A stretch of DNA of 64,000 nt from Cristatella mucedo (Eukaryota; Bryozoa; Phylactolaemata; Cristatellidae), in contig WPIO01000002.1 in NCBI GenBank assembly GCA_009760855.2, positions 7,493,501 through 7,557,500 of the forward strand, written 5' to 3'. Under the pieces are notes generated by a model. It was not told the DNA's origin. It saw nothing but the letters and a program-made list of their open reading frames with translations, and made no database searches. A program made the position numbers and the translations under genes. Numbering within the stretch: position 1 is the stretch's first letter; each line of letters begins with the position of its first letter. This document shows positions 11,351 to 24,183 of the stretch, one piece after another.

Positions 11351-11904
11351 GTAATCGTCGGGCTTACTGTAGTCGGGGAGCCACTCTTGAAGTGCACTCG
11401 CCGAATAGCGGCTCAGTCTGCAATAAACCCTGATAATATGCGACATGACTAACGAGGACGACATAGACCTGTTTGCTTTGACCGCGGTATGACTGAAATT
11501 GACCAACTATAACAAATACCATCCATCCCGACAGGCACCAGCTAAAACTTGCGGAGGACTGGCCACTGTCGCACATTCCTCCCCTCAATTTTCAGGCTGT
11601 TTGCAGCCTTCTAGAAGTAGTCTTTTGAATCTCTTGTTTTATTTAGTCCCTTCGACTCCAAGTAGCCAATCGTACTAGTAATCGATCGCCACCCCCATAG
11701 GTATCGAGTCTTCTTTTATTTCAGATTGTTATAACCTCAATTGGATACTGTGTGCAAAAAATCGTCCCCTCCTCCGTTCCTCGGTCATTTCAACATTAAT
11801 TTCAACGACTCAACTGAAGCTTTAACTACTGAATTGCAGCTCTGACCGGCTCATTTTCTCTTACGGCCTATATGAACGACCCCACCAGTAACACAGGTCA
11901 CACA

Positions 11905-12115
11905 CTCGTTGTATGTATGTATTTATGTATGCATCTCCGTCTGTAACTCCACAAAGTCATAAAAACCATGTGGGTGTTACGCATGAGAGTTTTGTATAGC
12001 ACACTCACAGCCTAAGCGGCATTCGGTAGCCAACAGACTTCGTCTCACGCAACAAAGAGAACGTGGGAAGCATAGCAGAGTGGGGAGAGCAGTTGAGGTA
12101 GTGAGTAGTGGTATT
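11905..12115 (-). mobile_element. L2-b 3' fragment, antisense, nested in copy H
   Basis: Matches the reverse complement of the L2-b 3' end (gtctgtaactccacaaag.., gagagttttgtatagc.., gccaacagacttcgtctc..). It interrupts the GHTLDQ-encoding part of copy H. The sequence from 12116 to 12320 before H resumes is unassigned. Confidence 0.7.
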
Positions 12116-12454
12116 CTCCTAGGCTTGTATGCTATCGTCTCTTGCTACTACCAGTGTCTGCAAAACCTGGTCGCATGCGATACACATTCAGGCCGAAGAT
12201 TGTGCCCTCCTCCTCGGTAACCAAAATCATCTGAAATTCGAGAAACCACGAGACACTTCCCCGTAAGAAAATATGTCCAATGCTTATACTGCTCAGTATC
12301 CTTGCCTCGCTGGTGCAATGGTGCAACGCGACACTGGCCGACGTTCCGGGTGAGTTTGCTTCTCTGACTAAGCTAACTGTATGCTCTCGCCCTGATGGCC
12401 TTTGATATTACCTCAGACATTAAACTAGCTAGGTCTATACTACTACTACTACTA

Positions 12455-12825
12455 CTAATAATAATAATAATAATAATAATAATACGCTTGATAAAGCGCC
12501 TTCAGAGAACTCAATCTCTCTCTAGGCGCTTTACATTTGCTGCAAAGGGAAATGCAATTGAATGGTGAGGAATATCATGCTTGATAAACAACATGAATAA
12601 CATGGTTAGGGGTGACATGAACAGGGTCAGCATTCAAATGTGGTCAGTGGCAGCATGCAGTGTCAGCACGCACAAGCACATCAAGGACGAATCACAGGGA
12701 CCCACTAAATGCTGTCCAAAATAGGTGTGTATTTACATTTTTTTTAAATGTGGTCAGGTCAGGGGATGTTCTGACGCAGGTCGGGAGGGGGTTCCTAAGC
12801 ACAAGCTTGGGAGAACATGCAAAAA
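12455..12825 (-). mobile_element. L2-a 3' fragment, antisense, nested in copy H
   Basis: Starts with (AAT)n and the antisense tail, then the 3' UTR and the end of the ORF. It falls exactly in the linker of copy H between 'gacattaaactagc' and 'tgactgcccatcaacagg', so it inserted into H. Confidence 0.8.
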
Positions 12826-13105
12826 GTCAGGAGTGACTGCCCATCAACAGGCATTCGAAGATTACTGACGAACATACCAATCTATCTTATCAAGGACCGA
12901 GTCCAGTTTCTATTAAAAATATAGTCAAATTACAGCAGCACAATCCAAAAATGCTGATGTCCGCAGTCAACTATCTCCTTAAATGCTAACTGGTTAGCAC
13001 CATATCTAGTGATCGCTGTGGTGATCTAGCGGATCGCTTCTTCAGCTTTTAGTCACGAAATAGAAAAGATCAGAGATCCGCCTCGGAGGTAACCGCATTG
13101 TCAAG

Positions 13106-13690
<585 letters not shown>

Positions 13691-15429
13691 CTACATGACT
13701 CCTCACCCTCAAATCTTTGCAGGACCTCAATGTCCACATTCAAGCATTCCATTAGTGACCCCATCTTGGAGTTTACCTCCCAGTCTAAGGGATTTTCTGC
13801 TGGCTTACTTAAGTGACATATAAATTGTTCTTTAGCCTCGGGTCTTATCCCTGCTTATTTCATAATGCCACTAACTTTTAGGTCACCCATTCAGAAAGCA
13901 ACAATAGACCAGGAGAGCGTAATTTCCGCCCAGTCTCCCTGCTGACGCTATTATTAAAGTCACTTGGACGAGTAGTGGCACACCAGCTGAACTCTTACAT
14001 CAAAACTTCAAAAATAGAAAGTGTCGTCTAGGTATTAAAGCTAATCACTCCACACAGTCAACATTGATTGATACGGGTGTATAAAAACCTTCTAAGGAAT
14101 GCAGACTTAGGTAAAGTTTTTCCGCTTGAATTTCTCGATCGTTCGGCAGCGTTTGATACTAATAATCGCAAAGTCCTTCTCGAGAACCTTTCATCTGGCC
14201 TGAGCATCACTGGAATGGCACTGCACTGGTAAAGATCCTATCTCAGTTTGAAGCTTCTCAGCTCTAATATCAACTGGTAGCAACCACCCGAGGAACCACT
14301 AAAGTACGGGCTACCCTACTGCTCTGCACTTGTTCCACGTCTTTTTACAATTTATGCTCTTTCCCTAGCCGATGCAATCCCCAAGTAATATCTAAGCTTT
14401 CATTCTAATAGTGTACAGCTGTACTTCTGTTTTGATCTTATCCAGCATTCCAGAACGTTTGACTCACTGAACTCCGTGACTGCAGGTATTGCTGACATCC
14501 GCACTTGGCTGGTAGCAAACTTATTCAAATTGAATGGAGATAAAACATACTTAATAGTTGTGGACGAACCAGGTGTGACTCAGAAATTGGAAAACTTAAT
14601 GCTCAAAATGAGCTTTGCCAACATATCTCTCATAGCATCTGCACGAAATCTGGACGTCTGTTTCCAAAGGTATCTTTCACTAGAAGACCACCGCACGAGC
14701 TCTGCAGTAAACTTTGATGACATTCAGCTGGTAACATTGCAAAATATTGGGCCTGCTTAGGCAGGGATACCCCATCCAAGTTGGTCCATGCATTTGTGAC
14801 ATCCCGCCTCGACTTCTGTAACTCGCTGCTGGTAGGTATTCGGGCCTATGATATCAGGCACTTACATTTGGTGCCAAACTCTGTAGCCAGGCTTTTCTGT
14901 CATGAGAATCGTAGTTTCTACATTCTATCACTTCTCACGAATGCGCTGGCTCCCAATTAAGCAAAGCATCGACGTCAAGGTTTCGTACCTCACCTTTAGG
15001 GTGAGGCTTCATTCTCTTGCTCCAGTCTACCTTTCAGAGCTAGCACTTAATCAGAATAGACATAGGACCACTCGCTCTTCTGACTAAGATCATTTAACTA
15101 TGCCTTGAACCAATTTCCAGTGCTATGGAGACCATTCCTTTAGTTCGCATGCTCCGAAAGTGTGAAACTCACTCTTGACTGGCGTCATGACATCACTGAC
15201 TTGAAGGCATTTAAGCAGCTGTTAAAAACACACCGTTCCCTCACGTAATTTGCTGGGTTCTTGTGAATTGATTGTCACGCGTGAGCGTATTCGTGCTGCC
15301 TGGGTGCATCTTATCACTGACCATATATAAATGATTCCTTGTAAAGCATATGTAAAGTGCTTAGATAGAAATTAAGCTCTCTGATGGCAGTTTACAAATA
15401 CAGGCCCCACATATTACTTTGATTATTAT

Positions 15430-15825
15430 TTTAATTTCCTTTTATCCTTATCCATACGAATCCTAGGTATACCTACTCTTGCTTTCCTCCTAGTCGGCCT
15501 CAGCAATAAAACAACTAAATGTAGGCACATACCTACATGCATTCTTGCATTATGCAATCCTTGTACATCTTAAAAAGGAAAAGGCAGAGCCAGCACTCAA
15601 TGATAACTCTTAGCTAACTATTGATTACGAGAGGCATCATGTGTAAAAACCACCTCAGCTTTGAAGTTCTTTCCAAATGACTGCCCCTTAATCAGCTTAT
15701 TTTCACATCGAAGGCTGGCTAAAATTAGCATGTCACGTGATACATGTTAGACAGCTCAGCTAGTCAGTTCACTAGCCCTGCCACTCCGGACTTGAGTCCA
15801 AAGGATTTTAGATTGGCTAATGATG
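15430..15825. other. unrecognised spacer
   Basis: No gene or repeat identified. Confidence 0.4.
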
Positions 15826-15829
15826 CAGA

Positions 15830-16530
15830 TAAGTGAGCAGATTCGGATAAGCATGAAGTGCGAGACGTGGGCTATTGAAAAAAATAAGAAAACAAGTTCT
15901 GATAGGTAAGCAGGAAAACGAAAAACGGAAGGACCCTAATGTGAATGACACAACCTTGCCGTTTATTTGCTTCGTGACGGGGAGCCAGTGCAGGGCACGG
16001 GATAGCATACGATCGGCAGTTTCGACGCTCGTGAGAACAGCTTAGCAGCTTAGCCCATTCTATCCGTCCAAGTGTCTTCACGAACTGCCCAGACAGGGTG
16101 ACCTGCGAGAGTTGAGTGGCTTAAGTGGAGACGGGATGTCACAAATGCACGAAATTACGTTTTGTCGAAACGCTTATCTAAGCATGATCAAAGTTTTGGT
16201 ATATCCTCTAATTAAAAATGGAAAGACTTGACTCTGAAGCTGACGCACAGCTGATCCCAGTGAAATGTTGCTTTGGGCTGGGACGTCCAGAATTGTGCAG
16301 AGGCCCTTGGACGGAGATGCTGAACGAGCCTATTTAGGAGAGTGAAGCATTCCAGCTTCTGAGCCGACACTAGGCCAGCCCATAATTATTGGGTTAATCT
16401 GGCCATCATTCAACTTACGAGAGTTAGCTGTCATCCATATGCAAATGTCGGCAGTGCAAGCGGTAAATAAGTCGACAGAGTCGGGCTATCGAAAGGCTGA
16501 ATAAAGTCAAAGCGCAGGAAGAGCTCCTCG
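15830..16530 (-). mobile_element. diverged L2-a fragment, antisense
   Basis: On the minus strand a LHWLPV-containing segment (about 15985-16008) and the surrounding order agree with the C-terminal block and the RT thumb of copy C. Around 16430 the 'RTWMAANF'-like region is visible. All frames are broken. Confidence 0.6.
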
Positions 16531-16534
16531 CGAT

Positions 16535-17155
16535 CTGGTAAGATCTTGCTAGATCTGGCGGAGCTCTGTGTGCTGCTCTTTGTGGGGAGCGAAAGGCAAG
16601 ATCGTGCTTGACTTGACATCGGCAAGCGTTCGATAGCTAGATCGTGACAAGAAGGTGACCTAGTTTAGGTCCTATTGCAGTTCGCGCCTCAACTATCGAG
16701 CTTCGCTCTGTGTACTGCCAGAATCTGGTGAGCGCTCTGGCCTAGACCGTATACTGCTCACCTCAGGCGTCACAGTCTGACGTCGACGTCGACGTCTGAC
16801 ACTTACAGCGGTGCACCGCGAGCCTACAGAAACAACCCTCGAGGCCACGAATTCACTAATGCGTCCAAGGCCGTTGAGAAAATCAATGTGGGCCGGTGAT
16901 AACAACCTGTAGATAGGCATGGTGTAGGTACGCTGCGTTCCGCATCCTAGGTCTTGGCATAAGCGGATACAAACCAGCGATAGCCATTGCTCGATTTGCA
17001 CTTTTTTGTATTCAAAATCTTCTTTAAAGTCTTCTTTAAAGAAAAAACACACATCCAATGCCAGCAAACAGTTTTCAAGATAGCTGCATGCTTTAACCAA
17101 GAAGACAGTCAGATTTAGCGTATAAAAGAATGCAGTCAAGTGTTGCATCCTGCCA
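16535..17155. other. unrecognised spacer
   Basis: Contains a minus-strand open frame (16693-17148) without recognisable domains. Nothing else identified. Confidence 0.4.
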
Positions 17156-17328
17156 ATAATGCCAATAATGCTGCCTAGATCATTGAGTATCCTGTTCCAA
17201 AGTGACCTTTCATTAGACGATCACATAGGCTCCACAGTCCAGTCTGCCTACTTTCAACAACTTAAGATTGCTAAAATGTGGGTTTGCTTAGATGGGCACA
17301 CTACATCTAAATTGGTCCATGCATTTGT

Positions 17329-17330
<2 letters not shown>

Positions 17331-17408
<78 letters not shown>

Positions 17409-17409
17409 A
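17331..17409. repeat. (CA)n(TA)n microsatellite
   Basis: CA dinucleotides (17331-17390) followed by TA (17391-17409). It sits at the 3' end of the adjacent antisense SINE and probably grew from its tail. Confidence 0.95.
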
Positions 17410-17556
17410 TTAACTCATTTGTATAGCGCCCCAAGAGAACTTAATCTCTATTCAGGCGCTTCACATATGCCTCCGGGCTCGAGCCCATGACCTCAGCCAG
17501 ACATTGGTCGGGGGGGGGGCGAGCACCTTAACCACTAGACCAAACCAGCTCGGCGA
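17410..17556 (-). mobile_element. L2-tailed tRNA SINE (SINE-2), antisense
   Basis: Read on the minus strand: GCCGAGCTGGTTTGGTCTAG (tRNA-like A-box region), then GGGCTCGAGCCC (B-box position), then a tail 'gtgaagcgcctgaatagagattaagttctcttggggcgctatacaaatg', which is the L2 tail. GACA-like bases flank the insertion on both sides (GTGACA left, GCGACA right). A SINE that shares a LINE 3' end is expected to use that LINE's reverse transcriptase. Confidence 0.85.
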
Positions 17557-18249
17557 CATACCGTCTTGACTTCCGTAACCCACTGCTTGCTGGTCTACCG
17601 ACCTGTGCAATCAGGCGCTTACAGTCGGTGAAAAGCTCTGCAGCTAGGCCTGTCTGTCGTGAGCTTTGCAGTTGCTTTGTCCTAGCACTTCTCGCCGACC
17701 TACTTTAGCCCCCAGTCAGGCAGTGCATCGACTTCAAGGCTCTGTCACTCACCTTTAGGTCCCTTCATTCTTTGGCTACAGCGTACTTATAAGGTCTACT
17801 CCTCCACTAGGCTAAGCACCGTACAATCCGCTTTTCGGAATCTAATCGTGTACCTATACCTTATACAAACCTCAAATCTTTTGGAGACCGAGCCTTTAGT
17901 TCGTATGCTCTCAAAGCCTGGAACTCACTTCCAACTTTCGTCACAACATCCCATGACTTGACCACATTTAATAGTAACTACAAACAAGCACATTTATTTA
18001 TCACAGCATTTAGCAGGTTCGTGTAATTCGTCTTTTACTTCTATTCGTCTTTTTTTTTCTTTTATGCATGCTGTCACTGAACATGCTGCCACTAACCTCA
18101 TTTGCACGTCACCCCCAACTATGTTGTGCTTATTGTGATTGAGCCTGCTCCGCTAATCATTCAATCGTGCTTCTTTTGCAGCAAATGTAAAGTGCCTAGA
18201 AAGAGATTGAGTTTTCTTAGGGCGCTAAATCAAATGCATCATTATTATC

Positions 18250-18705
18250 ATCCAGGGGCGTACCAAGGAGCGAGGCGAGGAGCTTGGCTGGGGGCAATGA
18301 GCGAGCCAGCGGCGAGACGTCCACACTCCCCTGCAGATGCCGACGATTGGCTACCGTGGGTGGGCAGTGTCACAGCATGGGAAGATTCCTCACTTAATCT
18401 TGGCACACCACTGCCTACCAATAAAACATTTGGCTTTGACATAGAGGACGCTACGGCATGCTCTGCAGGAAGTCAACAATGACTCCACACATGGATTTCA
18501 AACTTACAGTGATGACAATAATATTGACACTGGGTGCTAAAATTCAGGCTCTTCAGCACAAGGTACTTGAAAGTGGGACCTGTTTGCTGTGACACGAAAA
18601 CGACGGTGCATATTGCTTTCATTAACAGCAGCTCCAAAAGAGATTAGCTATTAACCTTGCAAAATCTGTTCCAAGACATTAATACTGTAGGAGCCTAGAT
18701 GCAGC
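18250..18705. other. unrecognised spacer
   Basis: No supported feature. Confidence 0.4.
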
Positions 18706-18711
18706 AAGGAG

Positions 18712-18797
18712 CAAATGTAAAGCGCCTAGAAAGAGATTAAGTTCTCTGAGGGCGCTTTATCAAGTACATTATTATTATTATTATTATTATTATTAAC
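18712..18797 (+). mobile_element. L2-a 3' tail only, sense
   Basis: Only 'gcaaatgtaaagcgcctagaaag..' and the (ATT)n end remain; a very short 5'-truncated insertion. Confidence 0.85.
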
Positions 18798-18879
18798 GTG
18801 AACTTTCAAAAGTGTGCTGCCAAGCAATAAACTAGAACGACTGCTAGACAATGAGCATTGCTTTGCTAGATCAATACGG

Positions 18880-19035
18880 TGAGCAATGGGTCTTAGCCTG
18901 GGGCGCGCACGTAACGATCCCGGTCGCGGGTTCGAGTCCTGCTGCAGGCAATCGTCTACTCCGTGCTGGGATTATGGTGGCAGCCAGCGAGGCTCTTCCG
19001 CCGCTAAATAAACGAGGCCTTTAAATGGTCCGCCT
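18880..19035 (+). mobile_element. SINE-1 copy, diverged
   Basis: GGGTTCGAGTCC is a canonical B box, preceded by a tRNA-like head and followed by the SINE-1 body (ctgctgcaggcaatcg.., gaggctcttccgccgct). Confidence 0.7.
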
Positions 19036-19064
19036 ACCTTTATTCTAGTGCTGCACGCGCCTGA

Positions 19065-19690
19065 GCTCTAGCCGAGGCTGCAGCCAGGGCAACGCAGTCG
19101 GCGATGAGCGAAAGAGTCCTTCATCGTCGGGCGAACGCCAGTGTCCACAGGCCGGTTAATCCCATGGACGTCGCCCTCCAGTCGACTAGGCGTTGGGAGA
19201 CGCCACCTTAGCCACGTGTCGCCAGCGAACACTTCGCAACTCAGGAATGCACGCAGGCTCTCATTCATTCCGAATGGGCGCGGTGGCGCTCGGTTGGGTG
19301 GCGGCATCGAGCTGCAGCAGCAGCAGCGAGAAGCAAAGGCGGCGGCGGTGGCGGCGGGCGGCGGAGGAAGGAGGAAGTGGGAGGAGGAAGCGAAGGCGGC
19401 GGCCGCGGCGGCTCTCTCTCGCTCATCCGTCACGAGCGGGCAAATCGATGAGCAGCTCGCGTCGGGCCGCCGTCATAGGCACAATACCACAGCTGGGCCA
19501 TCGCTTTAGGCGCGGACCAAAAAGAGGCCGCTGCATGCTGCCACTGTCGGCTGCCTCCGCCACCGCAGCCGCTCTGTACGTCTCCTCGCAGCTGTCGGGC
19601 CTATCCTTGGCAGCCGGCGTTGACTGGGAGTGCGTGCGCTGCAACCTGCAACCGAGTGTAACAGATCAGCCGTCGAGGCGGCTCAATCTG
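19065..19690. other. GC-rich island, no recognised exon
   Basis: A CpG-rich block with GCA and GGC runs. Frames are open on both strands because of composition. No family recognised. Confidence 0.4.
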
Positions 19691-20350
19691 ACTGACAGCA
19701 CAGTGGTTTCCCTCTCACAATTGTTCCGTCAAGCGAAGAAGACTGTGAAGAGTGCTACGCTTTCTTGTCTCACTGAAATGTGGCTACAGGCCCTAGAGCA
19801 GCAGGAGCGCGACAGCGAGTGGGTGAGTGCCGCTCCATCAGTTCGCTAGATGTTTCTTGCAAGTTCCTTTCAGGACCTAGAGCTAACCGTTATCCCGAAA
19901 CTGCTTTTCTCACTCTGCTTACAGCGACTTTCTGAGCACTGCAAACGTGCTAAACGCTGCCAGCTTTCTGAGATCTCTCAGCAGTGTTTGGCACATCCGG
20001 GGAGCATGCTGGGAGGATCCACGGAGCTGCACTTGTAAAGCTGGATCCCGCCCTACTGCTTTGGCCTTTGGGCGGCCCCTTCTTTTCGCACTATATATTT
20101 TCTCTCCACGCAACGGCTTGAACCGTTTGGCTTTCATTTCTACGCCGATGACACTCAGTTCGACCATCGACCTTCGACGCTTCCAAGCATCTTCTCAGCT
20201 CAGCATCAGCGTCTCACTTGATTCCTTTGCAGCCTGCATCGCCGATGTGGTTCGGCATACAAAACGCTGGCCCAGAACAACGCCAACGGTTTATTGTACA
20301 AGGCACGGAGCAGCAAGACGACTGCCTTCGCCCCCTTCTCACACTAGAGT
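19690..20350 (+). mobile_element. degenerate LINE EN/RT fragments
   Basis: The plus frame near 19780 reads SCLTEMWLQ, resembling the LALTETWL motif of L2-type endonucleases. At 20130-20160 'ggctttcatttctacgccgatgacactcag' matches the FHFYADDTQ-encoding RT box, followed by segments resembling '[14 protein letters not shown]'. EN and RT are closer than in intact copies, so an internal deletion is implied. A diverged tail-like stretch is at 20845-20910. Confidence 0.5.
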
Positions 20351-20910
20351 CTCCTTCCACTCCTCCAGTTGACCCCGATGATTAATCGAGGACCACAACT
20401 GTGCAGCGGCCGATCCTGATGGTGAATCCACCATCTGGCCACCCGCGGTTACCGGCCAGTGTCCATGCCACATCACAGGCTCATTAGAGGAGCCAGCCTA
20501 CACTCAAACTACACGCCCCCTTGACCTTACGGTCACAAGTTTGCAGCACCAACAAACATAGCTGCAACGTACAGGGCAGCATGAACGAGCCTTCGTGCAA
20601 GAATGTCACCGTGAGTAAAACGATTATGCACAGCCACCGAACTTGTCTGTTCTTCTCTGTTCGTGTCCTTCGCATTCTTACCCGTGCTTGATTCAGTGCA
20701 TGTTACTAACTGGCGATCCTACTAATCGGCGATCATAGGGCCTTCGTGTGTGCTTTGCATGCTGGCCTAAGCATTACACTTGCATAATTTTGAGCGCTTG
20801 TGTCTAAGCATGGTACCCTGCAAGTCACTTTGTTTACTGATTCTCCTGCAAGTTGAATGGCGCCTAGGTAGAAATTTGGTTCTCTTACGGCTCTATGCAA
20901 GCGATCTATT

Positions 20911-21060
20911 CGTTTTATTATCCAGCGTCTAATAAAAAAAGAAGGTTGCCTGATTCAGCAGCCTCATTCTGTGCAGCGGCAGAAGAGCCCTACGCATCTA
21001 TCACCACGCTTGCAGTGGGCTATAAAAGGATCGTCTCCCGCACGACTCGAACCAACGACC
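20911..21060. other. unrecognised spacer
   Basis: Nothing identified. Confidence 0.35.
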
Positions 21061-21335
21061 TAGGCTGTCAATTGGGGGCCGCGCCTCAGCGCCGAGCTAA
21101 AACCTGGACGTGGCGACGGAACAGATGCGCTAGCTGGCGCCAACGGCGCGCGACGGCGCTGGCCAAGCCACGAAAGACGAATGAGCTTCCGGTGGCTTCC
21201 GGCGGCCGAAGCAGCGAAAGCAACGGTGAAAGCTGCGGTCGCTCGATTCCGTCGTTCGAGTAGAAGGTCGTCGAGCTTGGCGGCGGCACGGCGTACGGAT
21301 CTCGCAGTTCCGGCCTCGAACCTTTGAGACTCTTC

Positions 21336-21565
21336 GACTCGCGACAGGTGAGGAGGTGAGAAAATGCGACCGCAGGCCACCGCCATAGAGAATCGAGCTC
21401 GGCCGCTCGACGCCGGGCCCAACGCTCGGGCGCCACGGTGGTGGCGGCGGCGGCGGCCTATTCGCGAGCCCGAGCATAGCTTAGATTTACGGCTTCTCTC
21501 GAATTCGTTGCAGGGGCATCTGGCAATTCCAGCCGGTTGCGGACATTTCTCAAAATACTGCTGTT
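21336..21565. repeat. duplicated GC-rich block, copy 1
   Basis: 'gactcgcgacaggtg', the following 'gagaaaatgcgaccgcaggccacc' and 'aatcgagctcggccgctcgacgccggg', and later 'gcggacatttctcaaaatact' are repeated in the same order at 61352-61818. This copy lacks about 240 bp present in the other. Both strands read open. It could be a low-copy repeat or remnant paralogous exons. Confidence 0.75.
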
Positions 21566-21569
21566 GCTC

Positions 21570-22020
21570 TGCTGCGGCTGCTACAGAGCCCAGTTAAAAT
21601 TGAGCGACAGTTGGAAAGTCGCGCCACTGGTGTGCTACGAAGACGACGCCTGCTACATGTCCGCGGCACCTGACCGGTGGGCTTTCCTAGAGACGGCTGT
21701 AGAGTATAGGCATGCGTAGTATTCAGCGAGGGCAAGCCCGTATCGCTTGCGGTGGCATTCATATCGGGATAGAAGATCGAGACACTCGCCTAATTATTAA
21801 GCTGAATTTACCCTATTGCCTTTGCTAATAAACGGAAGGCGACTTTGTGGCAATTTCTCTGGTTTGGCTACTACGTCACCACATCTTGGAGGTAGGCAAA
21901 TCGGCCTGCTGTCGTGGAATAGAAGCTGCTTCTACTGTTTTGGCTACTAGCTGGACGAGTCGCCCGATCGAAACCTGGGGCTCGTCACGTACATCACGCG
22001 ACCAAAGCAACAATGCCTGA
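21570..22020. other. unrecognised spacer
   Basis: No supported feature. Confidence 0.35.
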
Positions 22021-22024
22021 CGTT

Positions 22025-22338
22025 CGTACGCTTGAGCACATTTAAAAGAAACTTAAAAACATACCTATTTAGGACAGCATTTAGTGGGTCCTTGTGATTC
22101 GTCCTCGATGTGCTTATGCGTGCTGACACTGTTCATGCTGCCACTAACCACATTTGCATGCTGACCCAGTGCATGTAACCCCTAACCATGTTATTCATTT
22201 TGTTTGTTTTTCAAGCATGATTTTACTTACTATTCTATTGCGTATCACTTTGCAGCAAATGTAAAGCGCCTAGAAAGAGATTAAGTTCTCTGAGGGCGCT
22301 TTATCAAGTGCAATATTATTATTATTATTATTATTGAG
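22025..22338 (+). mobile_element. L2-a 3' fragment, sense
   Basis: Starts in the last codons ([11 protein letters not shown] region), then the 3' UTR and a tail with (ATT)n ending at about 22335. Confidence 0.9.
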
Positions 22339-22354
22339 CTATAACAAGCACACA

Positions 22355-22510
22355 AGTTTAGCTGACTTACCAGCCTAATTTATAGCGACAGAAGAGCCTT
22401 GTATGCTCTCACAATCGCTCACAGCGAGCAATGCAGGATCGCCCACTGCAGGACTTAAATCCGTGACCTGAGTCGTGAAGTGAGAGCACCTGACCTCCTA
22501 GGCTTAAGAA
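22355..22510 (-). mobile_element. SINE-1 copy, antisense
   Basis: The reverse complement shows a tRNA-like head, a degenerate B box and the SINE-1 body (tcctgcagtgggcgatcc.., aaggctcttctgtcgctat). Confidence 0.75.
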
Positions 22511-22599
22511 GTCGGCAGCGGCATGACCACAGCACGGCTTGGCAGCAGGCGGGTGGGCCAGAGCAGGCCGAAAATGCATGTCGCCATCTTAACAGGCAG

Positions 22600-22698
22600 G
22601 TAAAAGTAGCAGCAGCAGTAATAGTTTAGCAGCAATAGTAGCAGCTACATCAGCAGCAGCAGCAGCAGCGGTAATATAATAGTAGCAGCAGCAGTTTC
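22600..22698. repeat. imperfect (AGC)n tract
   Basis: Repeated AGC/AGT units over about 100 bp. Confidence 0.9.
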
Positions 22699-22699
22699 A

Positions 22700-24055
22700 G
22701 GTCTAGACTTTTGAAGTGTTTGCACCCAAGCGACTAACCCTGTCGGAAGAATTGACCTTTGCAGCGGTAAGTAGTCAATATTGTGCTTGCAATTACGGGG
22801 TCGGCATGAAATTACTAAGAGCGGCACTCTCGGGGGGGGGGAGGAGGAGGTGGAAGTGCTGGAGAGAAGCCCGCGCTTCCGGTGACTGTGACTCACTCGT
22901 ACGATGGGGGATGGGAATGGTGCGTGACGCAATTTAGGAAGCTCGTCGGATCGGCCAGTTTTATTTAGTTGATCCAGCCAGGCTGTTATGCTTCCGTGAC
23001 GCAAGCGATTCTGGGATCCGGGTTCGGCTCCGTTCATCAGGTCCGAACGATTAAAAATGACGATGGACACAACGAGGTAAGCCCCCCTACCCCCCCCCCC
23101 CACTTGAAGTTATGCAATTCAGCTACGCTCAGATGGCGGCTTGCTTCGTTTATGCAGGCAGCTCATTCCCTTTCGCTCTACGGAAGTCTGCTAGTCGCCG
23201 GATGCTTCCCGTGTGCTCTCCGAATGTCCGATTGTCTCCCGTACGCTCGGAGTATCCCTTCAGCTACTCAGCGTTTACTGTCCACTTGCTTCGCGATAGA
23301 ATGTGTTTTCCTTTCTTTCTTAAGTAGTGATTCGAAACTGATTTCTTTGGCTCTTCGGTTACGTATGTCTGGCATCAAGTTAGCTAGCTGTAGGCAATAA
23401 TGCGGAAGATGCGAATCTCTCAAGAAATGAATGATACCGTTAGAACAGCCCAGAACGGCGAAGTTGGAAAACGCGGCAGAAAACAAGCTGCAAAAGCCCA
23501 GCCACAGGCCAGCCACACTATTCGCCTCTAGAATCGCAAATCACCAATAATTCAGAGTTGAACAAGAAATCCATCTACCTAGCGTGGATATGCCGTTTCC
23601 TGATGATTTCATTCGCATAGCGCCATGCGTCAACTCAGCACATAAATAATTTGAGGGAAGAAGAAAACGTGTTTCGAGCAGTTTCTTGCATCACTTGCAG
23701 GCACCGCCCACAAAAGAACCGGCTGCAGTTAAAACACCTGATTACTCACAGCTTCCGCTTGGGCTTCCACGCTTCCACTTTGCAGTCTCTGTCGTCATCG
23801 TTGGCATCGTTGGCCTCGCTCGCTTTGCTCCGTAGCCTAAGTTGGGTCTGCTCTACATATCTGTGCCTGAACTACTCTTCCGCTTGGTACGCGGGAGACT
23901 TCGGCCTAAATTTTGGACGAATGCGCGACAAGCAAGTGAAATTCATTGCCCCGTCTGCTTCTTTTGCTGAGCGTGTCTTGACGCATGAAAGCCATTGAAA
24001 AGCGGCTGATGTTGAGGTCTGCGATTGTCCTTGACCGCGTCCTAGGAAGCCATGC
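22700..24055. other. unrecognised DNA
   Basis: Contains G and C homopolymer runs (22832-22841, 23091-23100) and frames without domains. No splice-bounded candidate stood out. Confidence 0.4.
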
Positions 24056-24069
24056 TGGAGCCAATCAGT

Positions 24070-24183
24070 GAAGCGAGTTTTAAAGCGCCCGGATAGAAAT
24101 TAACCTCCTAGGGTGCCACATAGAAATCCTATTTTTAATTTTGTTATTGTATACAATTATTATTATTATTATTATTATTATTA
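24070..24183 (+). mobile_element. diverged L2/SINE tail with (ATT)n
   Basis: 'tttaaagcgcccggatagaaattaacctcctagggtgcc' followed by an AT stretch and (ATT)n. Confidence 0.65.

Larger units (their letters stand above)
17165..18246 (+). mobile_element. L2-a 3' half, sense, split by a SINE
   Basis: Resumes the L2-a consensus at 'ttccaaagtgacctttcattagacgatcac' (RT thumb) and runs through the C-terminal block to a tail ending near 18245. The element is split at 'tttgtgaca' (17330) by a CA/TA tract plus an antisense SINE-2, and continues at 'taccgtcttgacttcc' (17557). Confidence 0.85.

Noticed and set aside
19193-19849. Plus-strand frame with signal-peptide-like start, helical segment and a TGG|GTGAGT donor, at first read as a cytokine first exon
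   Set aside because: SCLTEMWLQ resembles the endonuclease motif LALTETWL of L2-type LINEs, and a YADD-box remnant follows 350 bp downstream, so a LINE fragment explains it better.
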